DNA of 64,000 bases, from contig CALWUW010000028.1 of NCBI GenBank assembly GCA_944384815.1, forward strand, positions 62,001 through 126,000, given 5' to 3'. The translations under genes were made by a program, and so were the position numbers. The notes under the pieces are model-generated. The model did not search any database. It was given only the letters and a program-made list of their open reading frames with translations, and was not told the DNA's origin. Positions 7,929-16,857 of the stretch are shown in pieces; the stretch's first letter is position 1, and every line of letters starts with the position of its first letter. The stretch comes from an uncultured Clostridia bacterium. GTDB taxonomy: Bacteria; Bacillota; Clostridia; Oscillospirales; Acutalibacteraceae.

Positions 7929-9281
7929 ATGAGTCACACGAATGCGGAGCTCCTGCAGAAGGCTCGGGAGGAAGCCGGGCGTACAGCAGGGTACAAACGC
8001 ATGATCGCGTTGTTTGATGAAGGAACGTTCAATGAGATCGATGCTTTGGCAAAATCCGGCGAAGGTTTGGCAGAAGTGGTTGCGGGGTTTGGATTGGTGG
8101 ATGAGTGCCCTGTATACGCGTTTGCCCAGAATAAGGACTGCTGCGGCGGTGCAATGAGCAAAGCGCAGGCAGCCAAGATCCGGAAAGTTTATGAATTGGC
8201 TGTAAAAACAGGGGCACCGGTAGTGGGGATGTATGACTCTATTGGAGGCCGCCTGAGTGAAGGCGCGGATATGTTGGCGGCATACGGAGAGATTCTGAAG
8301 AGCAGCGCTAACCTTTCCGGTGTTGTTCCCCAGATCTCCTTGGTTTTGGGGCCTTGTGTGGGCACTTCTGCCATGATCGCCGCCAATGCGGATATTTTGG
8401 TGATGAGTGAAGCCGGGGAATTGACGGTTTCCACCAGCGGTGAAAAGGCATCTGCTGCTGACGCTGTGGCGTCCGGCGTATGCAGTTTGGTCAAGGAAAC
8501 CGAGGAAGAGGCTATCGCGGCCGTACGAGAGCTGCTGACTTTGCTTCCTTCCAATAACCTGAGCGGTGTACCTACAGCTGAACTGGAGGCTGCTGTTTCC
8601 TGTGAGATCGCTCCCAACGCTTCCGCATTTGAAGTGGCTTGCCAGATTTCGGATCCGCAGTGCTTTGTGGAGCTTGGAAAGACTTTTGGAGATGCCGTGC
8701 AGACGGGCATTTCCCAGATTTCCGGAGCCACAGTCGGCATGATCTCTTATGAGGGAGTTTTGGATGGAGATTCCTGCTCCAAGGCGGCACGGTTTGTTCG
8801 TTTCTGCGATGCGTTCTCCATTCCTGTGGTTTCTTTTGTGGACGCTTCTGAGTTCTCTTCTCTTCGTGAGGCTGTGAAACTGAGCAATGCTTATGCAGAG
8901 GCAACCACAGCAAAGGTTACCGTTGTTGTAGGGAATGCGTACGGGCCGGTTTATATCGCGTTGTCCGGCCGTGGAGCCAATGCGGATTGCACCCTGGCTT
9001 GGGCGGATGCTGTTGTTTCTCCTATGGCTCCGGCAGCAGCTGCACTTTTCCTGCATGGCGAAAAGCTGAAAGGTTCTTCCAATCCTGTAGAGGATCGGAA
9101 AAAACTGATTCAGGAATATGCTTCCACAGAGGCTTCTCCGCTTTCTGCGGCAGCCCAGGGCTTCATTGAGGATGTGATCCTTCCTCAGGAAACCAGAGCA
9201 AAGGTAATTGCCAATCTGGCTATGCTTTCCGGAAAACGGGTTTCCAATCTGCCCAAGAAGCACAGCAATATTCAGTTGTGA
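7929..9281 (+). CDS. Carboxyl transferase subunit (MmdA/12S-like)
   Basis: A 450-residue acyl-CoA carboxyltransferase-type protein made of two crotonase-like halves. The N-terminal half shows CGGAMSKAQAAKIRKVYELA and DSIGGRLSEGADMLAAYGEI; the C-terminal half has QISGATVGMISYEGVLDGD and a conserved FVDASEF segment. In the 12S subunit of propionibacterial transcarboxylase and in decarboxylase alpha subunits this fold moves CO2 between an acyl-CoA and biotin. It is shorter than typical MmdA proteins of about 510 residues. ATG 7929 has AAGGAGG upstream. Directly downstream are a biotin carrier and a pyruvate/oxaloacetate carboxyltransferase, so the three probably form one enzyme. Acyl-CoA specificity is not decidable here. 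Confidence 0.88.
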   Translation: MSHTNAELLQKAREEAGRTAGYKRMIALFDEGTFNEIDALAKSGEGLAEVVAGFGLVDECPVYAFAQNKDCCGGAMSKAQAAKIRKVYELAVKTGAPVVGMYDSIGGRLSEGADMLAAYGEILKSSANLSGVVPQISLVLGPCVGTSAMIAANADILVMSEAGELTVSTSGEKASAADAVASGVCSLVKETEEEAIAAVRELLTLLPSNNLSGVPTAELEAAVSCEIAPNASAFEVACQISDPQCFVELGKTFGDAVQTGISQISGATVGMISYEGVLDGDSCSKAARFVRFCDAFSIPVVSFVDASEFSSLREAVKLSNAYAEATTAKVTVVVGNAYGPVYIALSGRGANADCTLAWADAVVSPMAPAAAALFLHGEKLKGSSNPVEDRKKLIQEYASTEASPLSAAAQGFIEDVILPQETRAKVIANLAMLSGKRVSNLPKKHSNIQL

Positions 9282-9306
9282 TGGAAATTTTAGGAGGAAT
9301 ACAGAT

Positions 9307-9711
9307 ATGAAAAATCTTAAGATTACGGTAAATGGTGTTGCATATGACGTTCAGGTAGAAGAAGTAGGAGCTTCTTCCGTTTCTGCTCCGGTGGCTGCTC
9401 CCGCTCCTGTAGCCGCAGCTCCGGCGGCCCCTGCTCCTGCAGCTCCCGCTCCGGCGGCTGCTCCGGAAGCTCCCAAGGCAGCGGCTCCTTCTGGTGATGC
9501 GGAAGTTGTGGCTTCTCCCATGCCCGGAAGCATTGTAAATGTTTTGGTTTCTGCCGGCGCTTCTGTGAAGAAGGGTGATGTTTTGGTGATTCTGGAAGCC
9601 ATGAAAATGGAAAATGAGATCATGGCTCCTCATGACGCTACGGTGGCAGCGGTGCATGTGAATAAGGGAGACAGCGTAGAGTCCGGCACGCCTCTGGTAT
9701 CTCTCCAGTAA
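9307..9711 (+). CDS. Biotin carboxyl carrier protein (1.3S-like)
   Basis: A 134-residue carrier. Residues 1-20 form the N-terminal extension (LKITVNGVAYDVQVEE), residues 25-60 are an Ala/Pro-rich flexible linker, and the C-terminal 75 residues are a biotinyl domain with the biotinylation motif EAMKMEN, Lys about residue 100. ATG 9307 follows AGGAGG with proper spacing. It shuttles carboxybiotin between the flanking gene products. The same design occurs in the 1.3S subunit of transcarboxylase and in the gamma subunits of methylmalonyl-CoA decarboxylase. Confidence 0.94.
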   Translation: MKNLKITVNGVAYDVQVEEVGASSVSAPVAAPAPVAAAPAAPAPAAPAPAAAPEAPKAAAPSGDAEVVASPMPGSIVNVLVSAGASVKKGDVLVILEAMKMENEIMAPHDATVAAVHVNKGDSVESGTPLVSLQ

Positions 9712-9760
9712 AGCATACTGTCGATGAATCAAAATAGTACAACAGAAGGAGAGAGATAGA

Positions 9761-11161
9761 ATGGCTAAGAAAATTGCTGTTACAGAGACTGTTCTGCGAG
9801 ACGCGCACCAGTCTTTGATCGCTACCAGAATGCCCATCGGGGACATGCTCCCCATTTTGGAAAAGCTGGATCAAGTGGGATTTCACTCCCTGGAATGCTG
9901 GGGCGGCGCCACCTTTGACGCTTGCCTGCGCTTCTTGAATGAAGATCCTTGGGACAGACTGCGTACCATTCGCAAAAATTGCCCCAATACCAAGCTGCAG
10001 ATGTTGTTCCGTGGGCAGAATATGCTGGGATACCGTCATTATGCGGACGATGTGCTGGAATATTTTGTGCAGAGATCCGTGGCCAACGGTATCGACATTA
10101 TCCGTATTTTCGATGCTCTGAACGATATTAAGAACCTGGAAGTGGCCATTCGCGCAGCGAAGAAGGAAGGCGCTCATGCGCAGGTAGCGATCTCCTATAC
10201 CACCGGCCCTGTGTTCACAAAAGAGTATTATGTGGATTATGCAAAGACCATCGTCAATGCCGGTGCGGATTCCATCTGCATTAAGGATATGGCTGCGCTA
10301 CTGACTCCTTATGAGACATACGATTTGGTGAAGGCTCTGAAAGAAGCGGTGGATATTCCGATCCAGCTTCATACCCACTACACTTCCGGCCTTGCTTCCA
10401 TGTGCCTGATGAAAGGCATCGAAGCCGGGGTGGATATGGTGGATACCGCTATGTCTCCCTTGGCGCTGGGAACTTCTCATGCGCCCACAGAATCTCTGGT
10501 GGCGGCTTTGCGGGGCACCGAGTACGATACGGGTCTGGATCTGGTGCTGCTCAATGAGATCCGGGAATACTTTATGGGCTTGCGCAAAAAGTATATGGAA
10601 GAAGGTCTTTTGGACCAGAGCATGCTGGCCACCAATACCAAGGCTTTGATTTATCAGGTTCCCGGCGGTATGCTCAGCAACTTGCTTTCTCAGCTGAAGC
10701 AGGCGGGAAAAGCTGATCAGCTGGAAGAAGTTCTGCAGGAAGTGCCGCGTGTGCGTAAGGATGCCGGTTATCCGCCTCTGGTAACGCCTACTTCTCAGAT
10801 CGTGGGAACCCAGGCGGTATTCAATGTAATCAGCGGCGAACGGTATAAAATGTGCACCAACGAATTTAAAGGTTTGGTTTCCGGAAAATACGGAACCACT
10901 CCGGTGCCGGTGGATCCTGAGTTTGCCAAGAAGATCAACGGCGGTGAAGAGATCATCACCTGCCGTCCTGCCGATTTGCTCCAGCCTGAGTTGGAGACTC
11001 TGCGTAAAGAGTGCGCAGAATGGATCGAACAGGAAGAGGATGTTCTTTCCTATGCGCAGTTCCCCAAAGTGGCTTTGGACTTTTTCAAAAAACGTCGGGA
11101 TGCGAAATACGGCATTGACGGAAAGCACGGCAATGCTGAACAGGAGATCCATCCGGTTTGA
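9761..11161 (+). CDS. oadA: Oxaloacetate decarboxylase alpha / 5S-like pyruvate carboxyltransferase
   Basis: A 466-residue HMGL-like TIM-barrel carboxyltransferase. The start VTETVLRDAHQSLIATRM, the block GGATFDACLRFLNEDPW and the metal/lysine region are typical of oxaloacetate decarboxylase alpha, pyruvate carboxylase CT domains and the transcarboxylase 5S subunit. LHTHYTSGLASM supplies the His-x-His metal ligands. Unlike full OadA proteins of about 590 residues it ends after the conserved carboxyltransferase domain and has no C-terminal biotinyl domain; that function is in the preceding gene. A strong terminator follows. It transfers carboxyl groups between oxaloacetate/pyruvate and biotin. 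Confidence 0.92.
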   Translation: MAKKIAVTETVLRDAHQSLIATRMPIGDMLPILEKLDQVGFHSLECWGGATFDACLRFLNEDPWDRLRTIRKNCPNTKLQMLFRGQNMLGYRHYADDVLEYFVQRSVANGIDIIRIFDALNDIKNLEVAIRAAKKEGAHAQVAISYTTGPVFTKEYYVDYAKTIVNAGADSICIKDMAALLTPYETYDLVKALKEAVDIPIQLHTHYTSGLASMCLMKGIEAGVDMVDTAMSPLALGTSHAPTESLVAALRGTEYDTGLDLVLLNEIREYFMGLRKKYMEEGLLDQSMLATNTKALIYQVPGGMLSNLLSQLKQAGKADQLEEVLQEVPRVRKDAGYPPLVTPTSQIVGTQAVFNVISGERYKMCTNEFKGLVSGKYGTTPVPVDPEFAKKINGGEEIITCRPADLLQPELETLRKECAEWIEQEEDVLSYAQFPKVALDFFKKRRDAKYGIDGKHGNAEQEIHPV

Positions 11162-11177
11162 TTTGAAGGTTCTCATC

Positions 11178-11206
11178 AAGAAGGCGGCTATGCCGCCTTC
11201 TTTTTT
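11178..11206 (+). terminator. Terminator of the carboxyltransferase operon
   Basis: A 9-bp GC-rich stem (GAAGGCGGC at 11180-11188 with GCCGCCTTC at 11192-11200), a very short loop and six or more T. Confidence 0.9.
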
Positions 11207-11273
11207 GGGAAAGGCTTGCCAAAAAGCTCTTATTAGTTAAACCAAATTTATACGGAAACCAGGCAGAAAAGTC

Positions 11274-11302
11274 TTGCTTTTTCAAAAAATGTATGGTAAA
11301 CT
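11274..11302 (+). promoter_or_regulatory. Promoter of rplS
   Basis: TTGCTT at 11274-11279, a 17-bp spacer and TAAACT at 11297-11302. It places the transcription start near 11309 and leaves a leader of about 124 nt before rplS. Confidence 0.6.
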
Positions 11303-11308
11303 ATACAG

Positions 11309-11432
11309 GTATTTGGAATCCGCCGATCTGTCCGGTGGGGTTCAAGGCCCGCTGTTTGCGGGAAACATTGAAGCGGGCAGTCCTCTGCTTGCATTGCAGG
11401 CACGAATGTCTGAAAATTAGGAGGAACAGAAA
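11309..11432 (+). ncRNA. Putative structured 5' leader of rplS (L19 leader)
   Basis: Between the promoter and the rplS start there are about 124 nt with several small hairpins: CCCGC at 11348-11352 pairs with GCGGG at 11358-11362, and further downstream CTGC/GCAG segments can pair. Low-GC Gram-positive bacteria often have an autoregulatory L19 leader at this place. Assignment is by position and structure potential only; I did not match a covariance model. Confidence 0.4.
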
Positions 11433-11777
11433 ATGGACGCATTGAAGCTGATTGCGGAAGAATCCGTAAAGAAGGAGATCCCTCAGTTTGAGATCGGTGA
11501 TACCGTTCGCGTGGACGTAAACATCCGTGAAGGTGAGAGAGAGAGAATCCAGGTGTTCGAAGGCACTGTAATTGCTCGGAAGGGCAGCGGTATTTCTGAG
11601 ACGTTTACGGTTCGTCGTGTTTCCTATGGCGTAGGAGTGGAGAGAGTATTCCCTCTGCATTCTCCCAACGTAAAGGCTGTGGCCGTTGTTCGTAAGGGCC
11701 GTGTACGCAGAGCGAAGCTGTATTATCTGCGGGATAGAGTGGGTAAAGCCGCTAAAGTTAAGGAACAGCTTAAATAA
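11433..11777 (+). CDS. rplS: 50S ribosomal protein L19
   Basis: A 114-residue ribosomal protein at the interface of the 50S and 30S subunits. Signatures are [42 protein letters not shown] and the basic end [17 protein letters not shown]. Unlike Bacillus, rimM and trmD do not precede it here; the carboxyltransferase operon does. A terminator follows within 15 nt of the stop. Confidence 0.98.
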   Translation: MDALKLIAEESVKKEIPQFEIGDTVRVDVNIREGERERIQVFEGTVIARKGSGISETFTVRRVSYGVGVERVFPLHSPNVKAVAVVRKGRVRRAKLYYLRDRVGKAAKVKEQLK

Positions 11778-11791
11778 GTTTCTTAGGGAGA

Positions 11792-11815
11792 GGGGACACG
11801 TAAGTGTCCCCTTTT
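11792..11815 (+). terminator. Terminator after rplS
   Basis: GGGGACAC at 11792-11799 pairs perfectly with GTGTCCCC at 11804-11811 across a 4-nt loop, followed by TTTT. The T-run is short, so read-through into the signal peptidase gene is possible. Confidence 0.8.
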
Positions 11816-11863
11816 GCGTCGTATGCGTATAGAAGTCCTTCAGAGCGGAAAGGAAGATTGTGT

Positions 11864-12445
11864 GTGTTACATATTCAGAAGTTATCGCCGGGAAAATACT
11901 TTTGCAAAAAGAAAAGCCCTTTTGTCAGCGGATGCTATGAATGGATGGAGGCACTGATCACCTCTTTGATTGTTGTGGTGATGGTTTTTACCTTTTTGTT
12001 TCGAGTGGTGAATGTAAGCGGAAGTTCTATGCTGCCGACTTTGGAAAGCAGTGACCGTGTTCTGCTTTCCAGCCTTTTTTACACTCCTCGTCAAGGAGAT
12101 GTGGTAGTAATTTCCAGAACAGTTGGGCTGGATAAGCCCATCATTAAGCGTGTGATCGCTACAGAGGGACAAACGGTGGATATTGATTTCGAAACCGGAA
12201 TGGTGATAGTTGACGGGGAAATTTTGGATGAAAGCGCCTATATTGAAAATGGGATCACCACACAAGCTTCCGATATGGAATTTCCCGCGCAGGTTCCTCC
12301 CGGGCACATTTTTGTTTTGGGAGACAATCGTTCCGTGTCAAAAGACAGCCGAAGCAGAGATGTAGGTATGGTGGATGTTCGGTATGTACTGGGAAAAGCG
12401 CAGTGGATCGTTTTTCCTTTGGATCGGTTTGGAAGTATTGAATGA
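11864..12445 (+). CDS. lepB: Signal peptidase I
   Basis: The type I signal peptidase removes signal peptides from exported proteins at the outer face of the membrane. A single N-terminal transmembrane helix (ALITSLIVVVMVFTFLF) is followed by the catalytic serine in SGSSMLPTL (about Ser55), the general-base lysine in IIKRVIATEG (about Lys95), and the box E motif GDNRSVSKDSR. The GTG at 11864 is chosen because AAAGGAAG lies 7 nt upstream; the GTG at 11804 lies inside the stem of the rplS terminator and is unlikely. It is placed between rplS and rbgA, as in several Clostridia. Confidence 0.94.
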   Translation: MLHIQKLSPGKYFCKKKSPFVSGCYEWMEALITSLIVVVMVFTFLFRVVNVSGSSMLPTLESSDRVLLSSLFYTPRQGDVVVISRTVGLDKPIIKRVIATEGQTVDIDFETGMVIVDGEILDESAYIENGITTQASDMEFPAQVPPGHIFVLGDNRSVSKDSRSRDVGMVDVRYVLGKAQWIVFPLDRFGSIE

Positions 12446-12475
12446 CAGATCCCCGAATGCAGGAGATGAAAAATA

Positions 12476-13366
12476 ATGGAAGATTTTAAAGAGAAGGAAA
12501 AAAATGTTTCTTCGGTACAGTGGTTTCCCGGTCATATGACCCGAACCCGCAGGCAAATGGAAAAAAGCCTGAAATTAGTAGACGCCGTAGCGGAAATTGT
12601 GGATGCCAGAATTCCGATTTCCAGCCGAAATCCTGTACTGGATAAAATCATTCAGGGAAAACCTCGTGTGGTTCTTCTGAATAAAAGCGATATGGCTGAT
12701 CCGGCGCAGACCACTGCTTGGATCTCTTACTTTCGCGCAGCGGGGATTTCTGCAATTGCCGTAGATTGCCGGAGTGGAAAGGGGCTTAACGGGTTCATTC
12801 CTTTGGTAAGGGAAGTGCTGAAAGATCGAATTGCCGCATGGACGGCCAAAGGAATGGTGGGACGTCCTATCCGTGTGATGGTGGTGGGGGTTCCCAACGT
12901 AGGAAAGTCCTCTCTGATTAACCGTTTGTGCAGGGGAGGAAAAGCGGAAGTAGCGGATCGCCCCGGCGTGACCCGTCAAAACCGCTGGTTTACCATCGGC
13001 AAAGGATTTGAGCTTTTGGATACGCCCGGCGTGCTTTGGCCTAAGTTTGAGGACCCTATCGTAGGGGAGCGCTTGGCCTTTACAGGTGCTGTAAAAGATG
13101 AAGTGGTGGATACGGAGCATTTGGCTGCCAGGCTTCTGGAAGAGCTGGTTCGTCGTTATCCGGCGGAAGTAAAGAACCGATATAAACTCTCCGATCAGGA
13201 TATTTTCCAGCAGCCGGGGTATGTGATCCTGGAAACTATCGGAAAAAAACGCGGGATGCTTATGGCAGGGGGCGTGGTAGATACACTCCGGGCCTCTGTA
13301 ATGCTTTTGGATGAATTTCGCAGTGCGGTGATCGGAAGGATCACGTTGGAAATTCCGGAGGAATAA
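12476..13366 (+). CDS. rbgA: Ribosome biogenesis GTPase RbgA (YlqF)
   Basis: A circularly permuted GTPase required for late 50S assembly. The G motifs appear in permuted order: G4 NKSD near residue 66, G1 [14 protein letters not shown] near residue 137, then G3 DTPGVLWP. The start block [22 protein letters not shown] is typical. The 296-residue length is usual. The gene begins 30 nt after lepB and ends 2 nt before rnhB. Confidence 0.96.
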   Translation: MEDFKEKEKNVSSVQWFPGHMTRTRRQMEKSLKLVDAVAEIVDARIPISSRNPVLDKIIQGKPRVVLLNKSDMADPAQTTAWISYFRAAGISAIAVDCRSGKGLNGFIPLVREVLKDRIAAWTAKGMVGRPIRVMVVGVPNVGKSSLINRLCRGGKAEVADRPGVTRQNRWFTIGKGFELLDTPGVLWPKFEDPIVGERLAFTGAVKDEVVDTEHLAARLLEELVRRYPAEVKNRYKLSDQDIFQQPGYVILETIGKKRGMLMAGGVVDTLRASVMLLDEFRSAVIGRITLEIPEE

Positions 13367-13368
13367 AA

Positions 13369-13983
13369 ATGGATTGGTTTGCGTATGAACAAGCAGCGGC
13401 TTCCAAAGGATATAGGGCTGTGTGCGGCATCGACGAAGCGGGGAGAGGCCCGCTGGCTGCTCCTGTTTTTGCCGCTGCGGTGATTTTGCCCCTTGGTTTG
13501 GAGATCCCGGGCCTGAATGATTCCAAGAAACTTTCCGAAAAAAAGAGGGAAGTTCTGTTTGATGTGATTTGCGAAAAGGCCATTTCTTTTTCCATTGCTT
13601 TTGCAGATGAAAAAGAAATCGACCAACTGAATATTCTGCAAGCTACTTTTTTGGCAATGAAACGTGCTTGTGAAGGGCTGAAAGTCCCGGCGGATTATGC
13701 GTTGATAGACGGAAATCGTATGCCGCCCCTGCTGATCCCGGGAGAAACCATCGTAAAAGGTGATTCTCTTTCTGCCAGCATTGCCGCAGCTTCTATTTTG
13801 GCAAAAGTCAGCCGGGACCGATTGATGAAGGAGCTGGACGCAATCTATCCGGAATATCAGTTTTCCAAGCACAAAGGGTACGGAACCGCTTTACATGTGC
13901 AGAAGATCCGGGAATACGGCCCTTGCCCTATACATCGCAGATCTTTCCTGAAAAAAATCCTGGGAGAATCTTCCCATGAATGA
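13369..13983 (+). CDS. rnhB: Ribonuclease HII
   Basis: Removes RNA from RNA-DNA hybrids, especially single ribonucleotides in DNA. The active-site block [22 protein letters not shown] contributes the first Asp-Glu pair; later carboxylates are in LIDGNRMP and in the KVSRDRLM region. 204 residues, normal size. Its end overlaps yraN by 8 nt, and the rbgA-rnhB-yraN order is conserved in Firmicutes. Confidence 0.96.
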   Translation: MDWFAYEQAAASKGYRAVCGIDEAGRGPLAAPVFAAAVILPLGLEIPGLNDSKKLSEKKREVLFDVICEKAISFSIAFADEKEIDQLNILQATFLAMKRACEGLKVPADYALIDGNRMPPLLIPGETIVKGDSLSASIAAASILAKVSRDRLMKELDAIYPEYQFSKHKGYGTALHVQKIREYGPCPIHRRSFLKKILGESSHE

Positions 13984-14332
13984 AAAAGGGAAACGGGGAG
14001 AGCAGTTGGCTGCGACATATTTGCGTCAAAAAGGCTATACGATTCTGGAGAGAAATTATTCTGGCCCTTATGGAGAGATCGACCTGATAGCGCAAAAAGA
14101 TTCTTTTCTGGTTTTTGTAGAGGTAAAAGAGAGAAAATCCGGCAGCCTGGTGGATCCTCTGGAAGCTGTAACAAAAAGCAAACAGAAAAAGCTTTGGCTG
14201 ACCGCACAGCAATATTTGCAGGAGTGCTCTCCGGAATCCCTTCAACCTCGTTTTGATGTGATTGCTGTTTATAAACAATCGGCGGAAAATACATTGGTTC
14301 ATATTGAAAACGCATTTCAAGGGGATGAATGA
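13976..14332 (+). CDS. YraN family (UPF0102) nuclease-like protein
   Basis: A 118-residue protein with the UPF0102 pattern [40 protein letters not shown] and a lysine block [15 protein letters not shown]. The acidic residues and E-x-K of the middle block match a restriction-endonuclease-like fold, but the biological role of the family is not settled. The start overlaps rnhB and the end overlaps the dipeptidase, so it is embedded in one operon. Confidence 0.9.
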   Translation: MNEKGKRGEQLAATYLRQKGYTILERNYSGPYGEIDLIAQKDSFLVFVEVKERKSGSLVDPLEAVTKSKQKKLWLTAQQYLQECSPESLQPRFDVIAVYKQSAENTLVHIENAFQGDE

Positions 14333-15260
14333 ATTGCAGCTTTCAGATTTGCATTGTGATACATTGTGGCGCTGCGTCCAGACGCCGGGGGCTTGTTTGC
14401 ATACAAACGCGTTTCATTTAGACATCTCCCGAGGAATGAAATATTCTCCCTGGCTGCAATGCTTTGCGGCTTGGATCCCGGATGAGTTTCGGGGAGAAAG
14501 TGCCTTTGAAATGTTCGGGAAGATGCGGGATTTTCTATATGATTCTCTGGAGAAAAACCCAGATTCCATGGCTTTGATCCGCACAGGAAAAGACCTGGAA
14601 AAAGCAAAAAAAGACGGAAAATGCGCCGTTTTGTTTACCGTAGAAGGTGGGGCAGCCATAGGGGATGATTTGAATCGTATACGCGTTCTGTATGATGCCG
14701 GAGTGCGAATGATGACATTGACCTGGAACGGTGCCAATGCGTTTGGCGGGGGAGCGGATGCTCCCGGAAAACTGACTCCTTTCGGGAAATCTGCGATTTC
14801 TCTCATGGAAAAATTAGGCATGGTGGTGGATCTTTCCCACGCCAGCGACCCGCTGTTTTGGTCGGTGGCGGAAATCGCCCGGAAACCTATGATGGCGTCT
14901 CATTCCAACTCCAGGGAAGTTTGTCCTCATAGACGGAATTTAACGGATGAGCAGTTTTGTGTATTGCGGGATCGGAAAGGACTTGTAGGGTTAAACTTTA
15001 CAAAGTCCTTTTTAAACAAAAAAGAGGAATGTGCATCGGAAGAAGATATTCTTCGCCACGCGGAACATTTTCTTGCTTTAGGGGGAGAAGATGTGTTGGC
15101 GTTGGGAAGCGATTTTGACGGAACAACAGTTCCGGACGGCATCCAGGGCATTCAATCCATGGACGCACTTGCAAATCTTTTCCTCCGCCACGGATATTCA
15201 GAAACATTGGTGGAAAAGATTTTCTTTCGGAATGTATGGAATTTTTTTTCTTTTCTTTGA
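14325..15260 (+). CDS. Membrane dipeptidase family protein (M19)
   Basis: A zinc dipeptidase of the renal dipeptidase family, 311 residues from ATG 14325. Metal ligands are visible in SDLHCDTLW (His-x-Asp), a Glu in LFTVEGGAAIG, a His in VDLSHASD, the ASHSNSREVCPHRRNLTDEQ block and the final GSDFDG motif. No signal peptide is seen, so it acts in the cytoplasm. The start overlaps yraN by 8 nt; a TTG at 14334 has better spacing to AAGGGG and is an alternative. The thrC promoter overlaps the last codons. Confidence 0.9.
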   Translation: MNELQLSDLHCDTLWRCVQTPGACLHTNAFHLDISRGMKYSPWLQCFAAWIPDEFRGESAFEMFGKMRDFLYDSLEKNPDSMALIRTGKDLEKAKKDGKCAVLFTVEGGAAIGDDLNRIRVLYDAGVRMMTLTWNGANAFGGGADAPGKLTPFGKSAISLMEKLGMVVDLSHASDPLFWSVAEIARKPMMASHSNSREVCPHRRNLTDEQFCVLRDRKGLVGLNFTKSFLNKKEECASEEDILRHAEHFLALGGEDVLALGSDFDGTTVPDGIQGIQSMDALANLFLRHGYSETLVEKIFFRNVWNFFSFL

Positions 15261-15285
15261 CAGATTCTGCATCTTATTATACAAT
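15257..15285 (+). promoter_or_regulatory. Strong SigA promoter for thrC
   Basis: TTGACA at 15257-15262, a 17-bp spacer and TACAAT at 15280-15285, overlapping the dipeptidase stop. A 13-bp palindrome (GAGGTT-T-AACCTC, 15300-15312) lies just downstream of the expected start point. Confidence 0.8.
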
Positions 15286-15347
15286 AGAATTTAAATCCGG
15301 AGGTTTAACCTCAAGACTGTAAGCTTCATAAGAAAGGAGCGATTTCC

Positions 15348-16853
15348 TTGAAGTATATTTCCACTCGCAACCATGCCAAAGTGGTTTCCGGTGCGCAGGC
15401 CATTGCACAGGGGATCAGTGAAGATGGAGGCTTGTTTGTTCCATCTCAGCTGCCGCATTACGCATATTCGGATCTGCAGGCTTTGGCCGGCTCTTCTTAT
15501 CAAGAGCGTGCCGTGAAAATTCTGAAGGACTTTCTTCCTGAATTTTCTTTGGACGAATTGCGCCAAGCCGTCGAACTGGCTTATGGAAATCACAAATTTT
15601 CCGGTGAACACCCGGCTCCTTTAAGTCTGCAGCAAAAAAAGCACTTGAATATGTATATGCTGGAGCTGTGGCATGGCCCCACCTGTGCCTTTAAAGATAT
15701 GGCTCTTCAGCTTTTGCCGCATCTTTTGACGTCTTCTCTGCGGAAAACCGGATGTGATAAAACAGCGGTCATCCTTACGGCAACATCCGGCGATACGGGA
15801 AAAGCGGCGTTGGAAGGGTTCAAAGATGTTCCCGGAACCAAGGTCATGGTGTTCTATCCTCAGGAAGGTGTCAGCCCTATGCAGAAGCTGCAGATGGTGA
15901 CGCAGGAAGGGGAAAATGTCGCTGTTTGTGCGGTGCAGGGAAATTTTGATGATGCCCAGACCGGCGTAAAATCTATTTTTACCAATGATGCCATGCGGAA
16001 ACAATTGGAAGCGAGAAATGCAGTGTTTACCAGTGCAAACTCCATTAACTGGGGGCGCCTGCTTCCGCAGATCGTGTACTATTTTTCCGCCTATTGCGAT
16101 TTGATGGCAACCGGAGAAATGGACTATGAGGGTGAAACCATCAATATTGTAGTGCCTACAGGAAATTTCGGAAATATCCTGGCTGCTTTTTATGCAAAAG
16201 AAATGGGGCTTCCTGTGGGAAAACTGATCTGTGCTTCCAACAGCAATGATGTGCTCACAGAATTCATACGAACCGGTGTGTATAATCGAAATCGTCCTTT
16301 CCACACCACCATCTCTCCTTCTATGGATATTTTGGTATCCAGCAATTTGGAGCGTCTGCTGTATCACCTCACCGGCGGAAAGGCTGACCAAGTGCGGCAA
16401 TGGATGCAGCAGTTGGCGCAGCAGGGGTATTATCGGGTGGATCCGGAGACCATGCAGAAAATCACAGATCTCTTTTGGGCAGGCAGCTGCGGAGACGAAG
16501 ATACCCTTAAAAGTATTCGGGAAATGTATCAGGTGGAAAATTACCTTTGCGATTCTCATACGGCTGTGGCTGTTCATGTCTATGAAGAGTATGTAAAAGC
16601 AACCGGCGATTCCCAAACGCCTACGGTGGTGGTTTCCACTGCCAGCCCGTACAAATTCCCCGAAAGTGTGCTTTGTGCTATAACCGGAAAACAATCCGAA
16701 GGAGAGGCGATTCCGCTGCTGGATGCCCTTTCCGCATTAACAGGAACAGCTGTTCCGGAGCCTTTGCACAGAGTCCGGGAAAAGGCGGTTCGTTTTTCGG
16801 CTTCCTGTGCTCCTGAAAGTATGGCGGAAGTCGTTCTGGCCACGTTGGGTTAA
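15348..16853 (+). CDS. thrC: Threonine synthase
   Basis: Converts O-phospho-homoserine to threonine with pyridoxal phosphate. The PLP-lysine lies in GPTCAFKDMALQLLPHL, and the phosphate-binding and glycine-rich segments TATSGDTGKAALEGF and VPTGNFGNILAAFYAKEMG are visible. At 501 residues it belongs to the long class that carries an N-terminal domain starting KYISTRN. The start is TTG at 15348, supported by AAGGAG 8 nt upstream. It has its own promoter and is followed closely by a metallophosphoesterase gene. Confidence 0.96.
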   Translation: MKYISTRNHAKVVSGAQAIAQGISEDGGLFVPSQLPHYAYSDLQALAGSSYQERAVKILKDFLPEFSLDELRQAVELAYGNHKFSGEHPAPLSLQQKKHLNMYMLELWHGPTCAFKDMALQLLPHLLTSSLRKTGCDKTAVILTATSGDTGKAALEGFKDVPGTKVMVFYPQEGVSPMQKLQMVTQEGENVAVCAVQGNFDDAQTGVKSIFTNDAMRKQLEARNAVFTSANSINWGRLLPQIVYYFSAYCDLMATGEMDYEGETINIVVPTGNFGNILAAFYAKEMGLPVGKLICASNSNDVLTEFIRTGVYNRNRPFHTTISPSMDILVSSNLERLLYHLTGGKADQVRQWMQQLAQQGYYRVDPETMQKITDLFWAGSCGDEDTLKSIREMYQVENYLCDSHTAVAVHVYEEYVKATGDSQTPTVVVSTASPYKFPESVLCAITGKQSEGEAIPLLDALSALTGTAVPEPLHRVREKAVRFSASCAPESMAEVVLATLG

Positions 16854-16857
16854 GCCT

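Noticed and set aside
7896..9263. A 455-codon open frame on the minus strand opposite the carboxyltransferase gene
   Set aside because: Its translation is His/Arg/Cys-rich with no domain pattern; it mirrors the codon structure of the real gene on the plus strand.
11804..11863. An upstream GTG start for signal peptidase I at 11804
   Set aside because: The codon lies in the 3' stem of the rplS terminator and has no ribosome-binding site; GTG 11864 has one.
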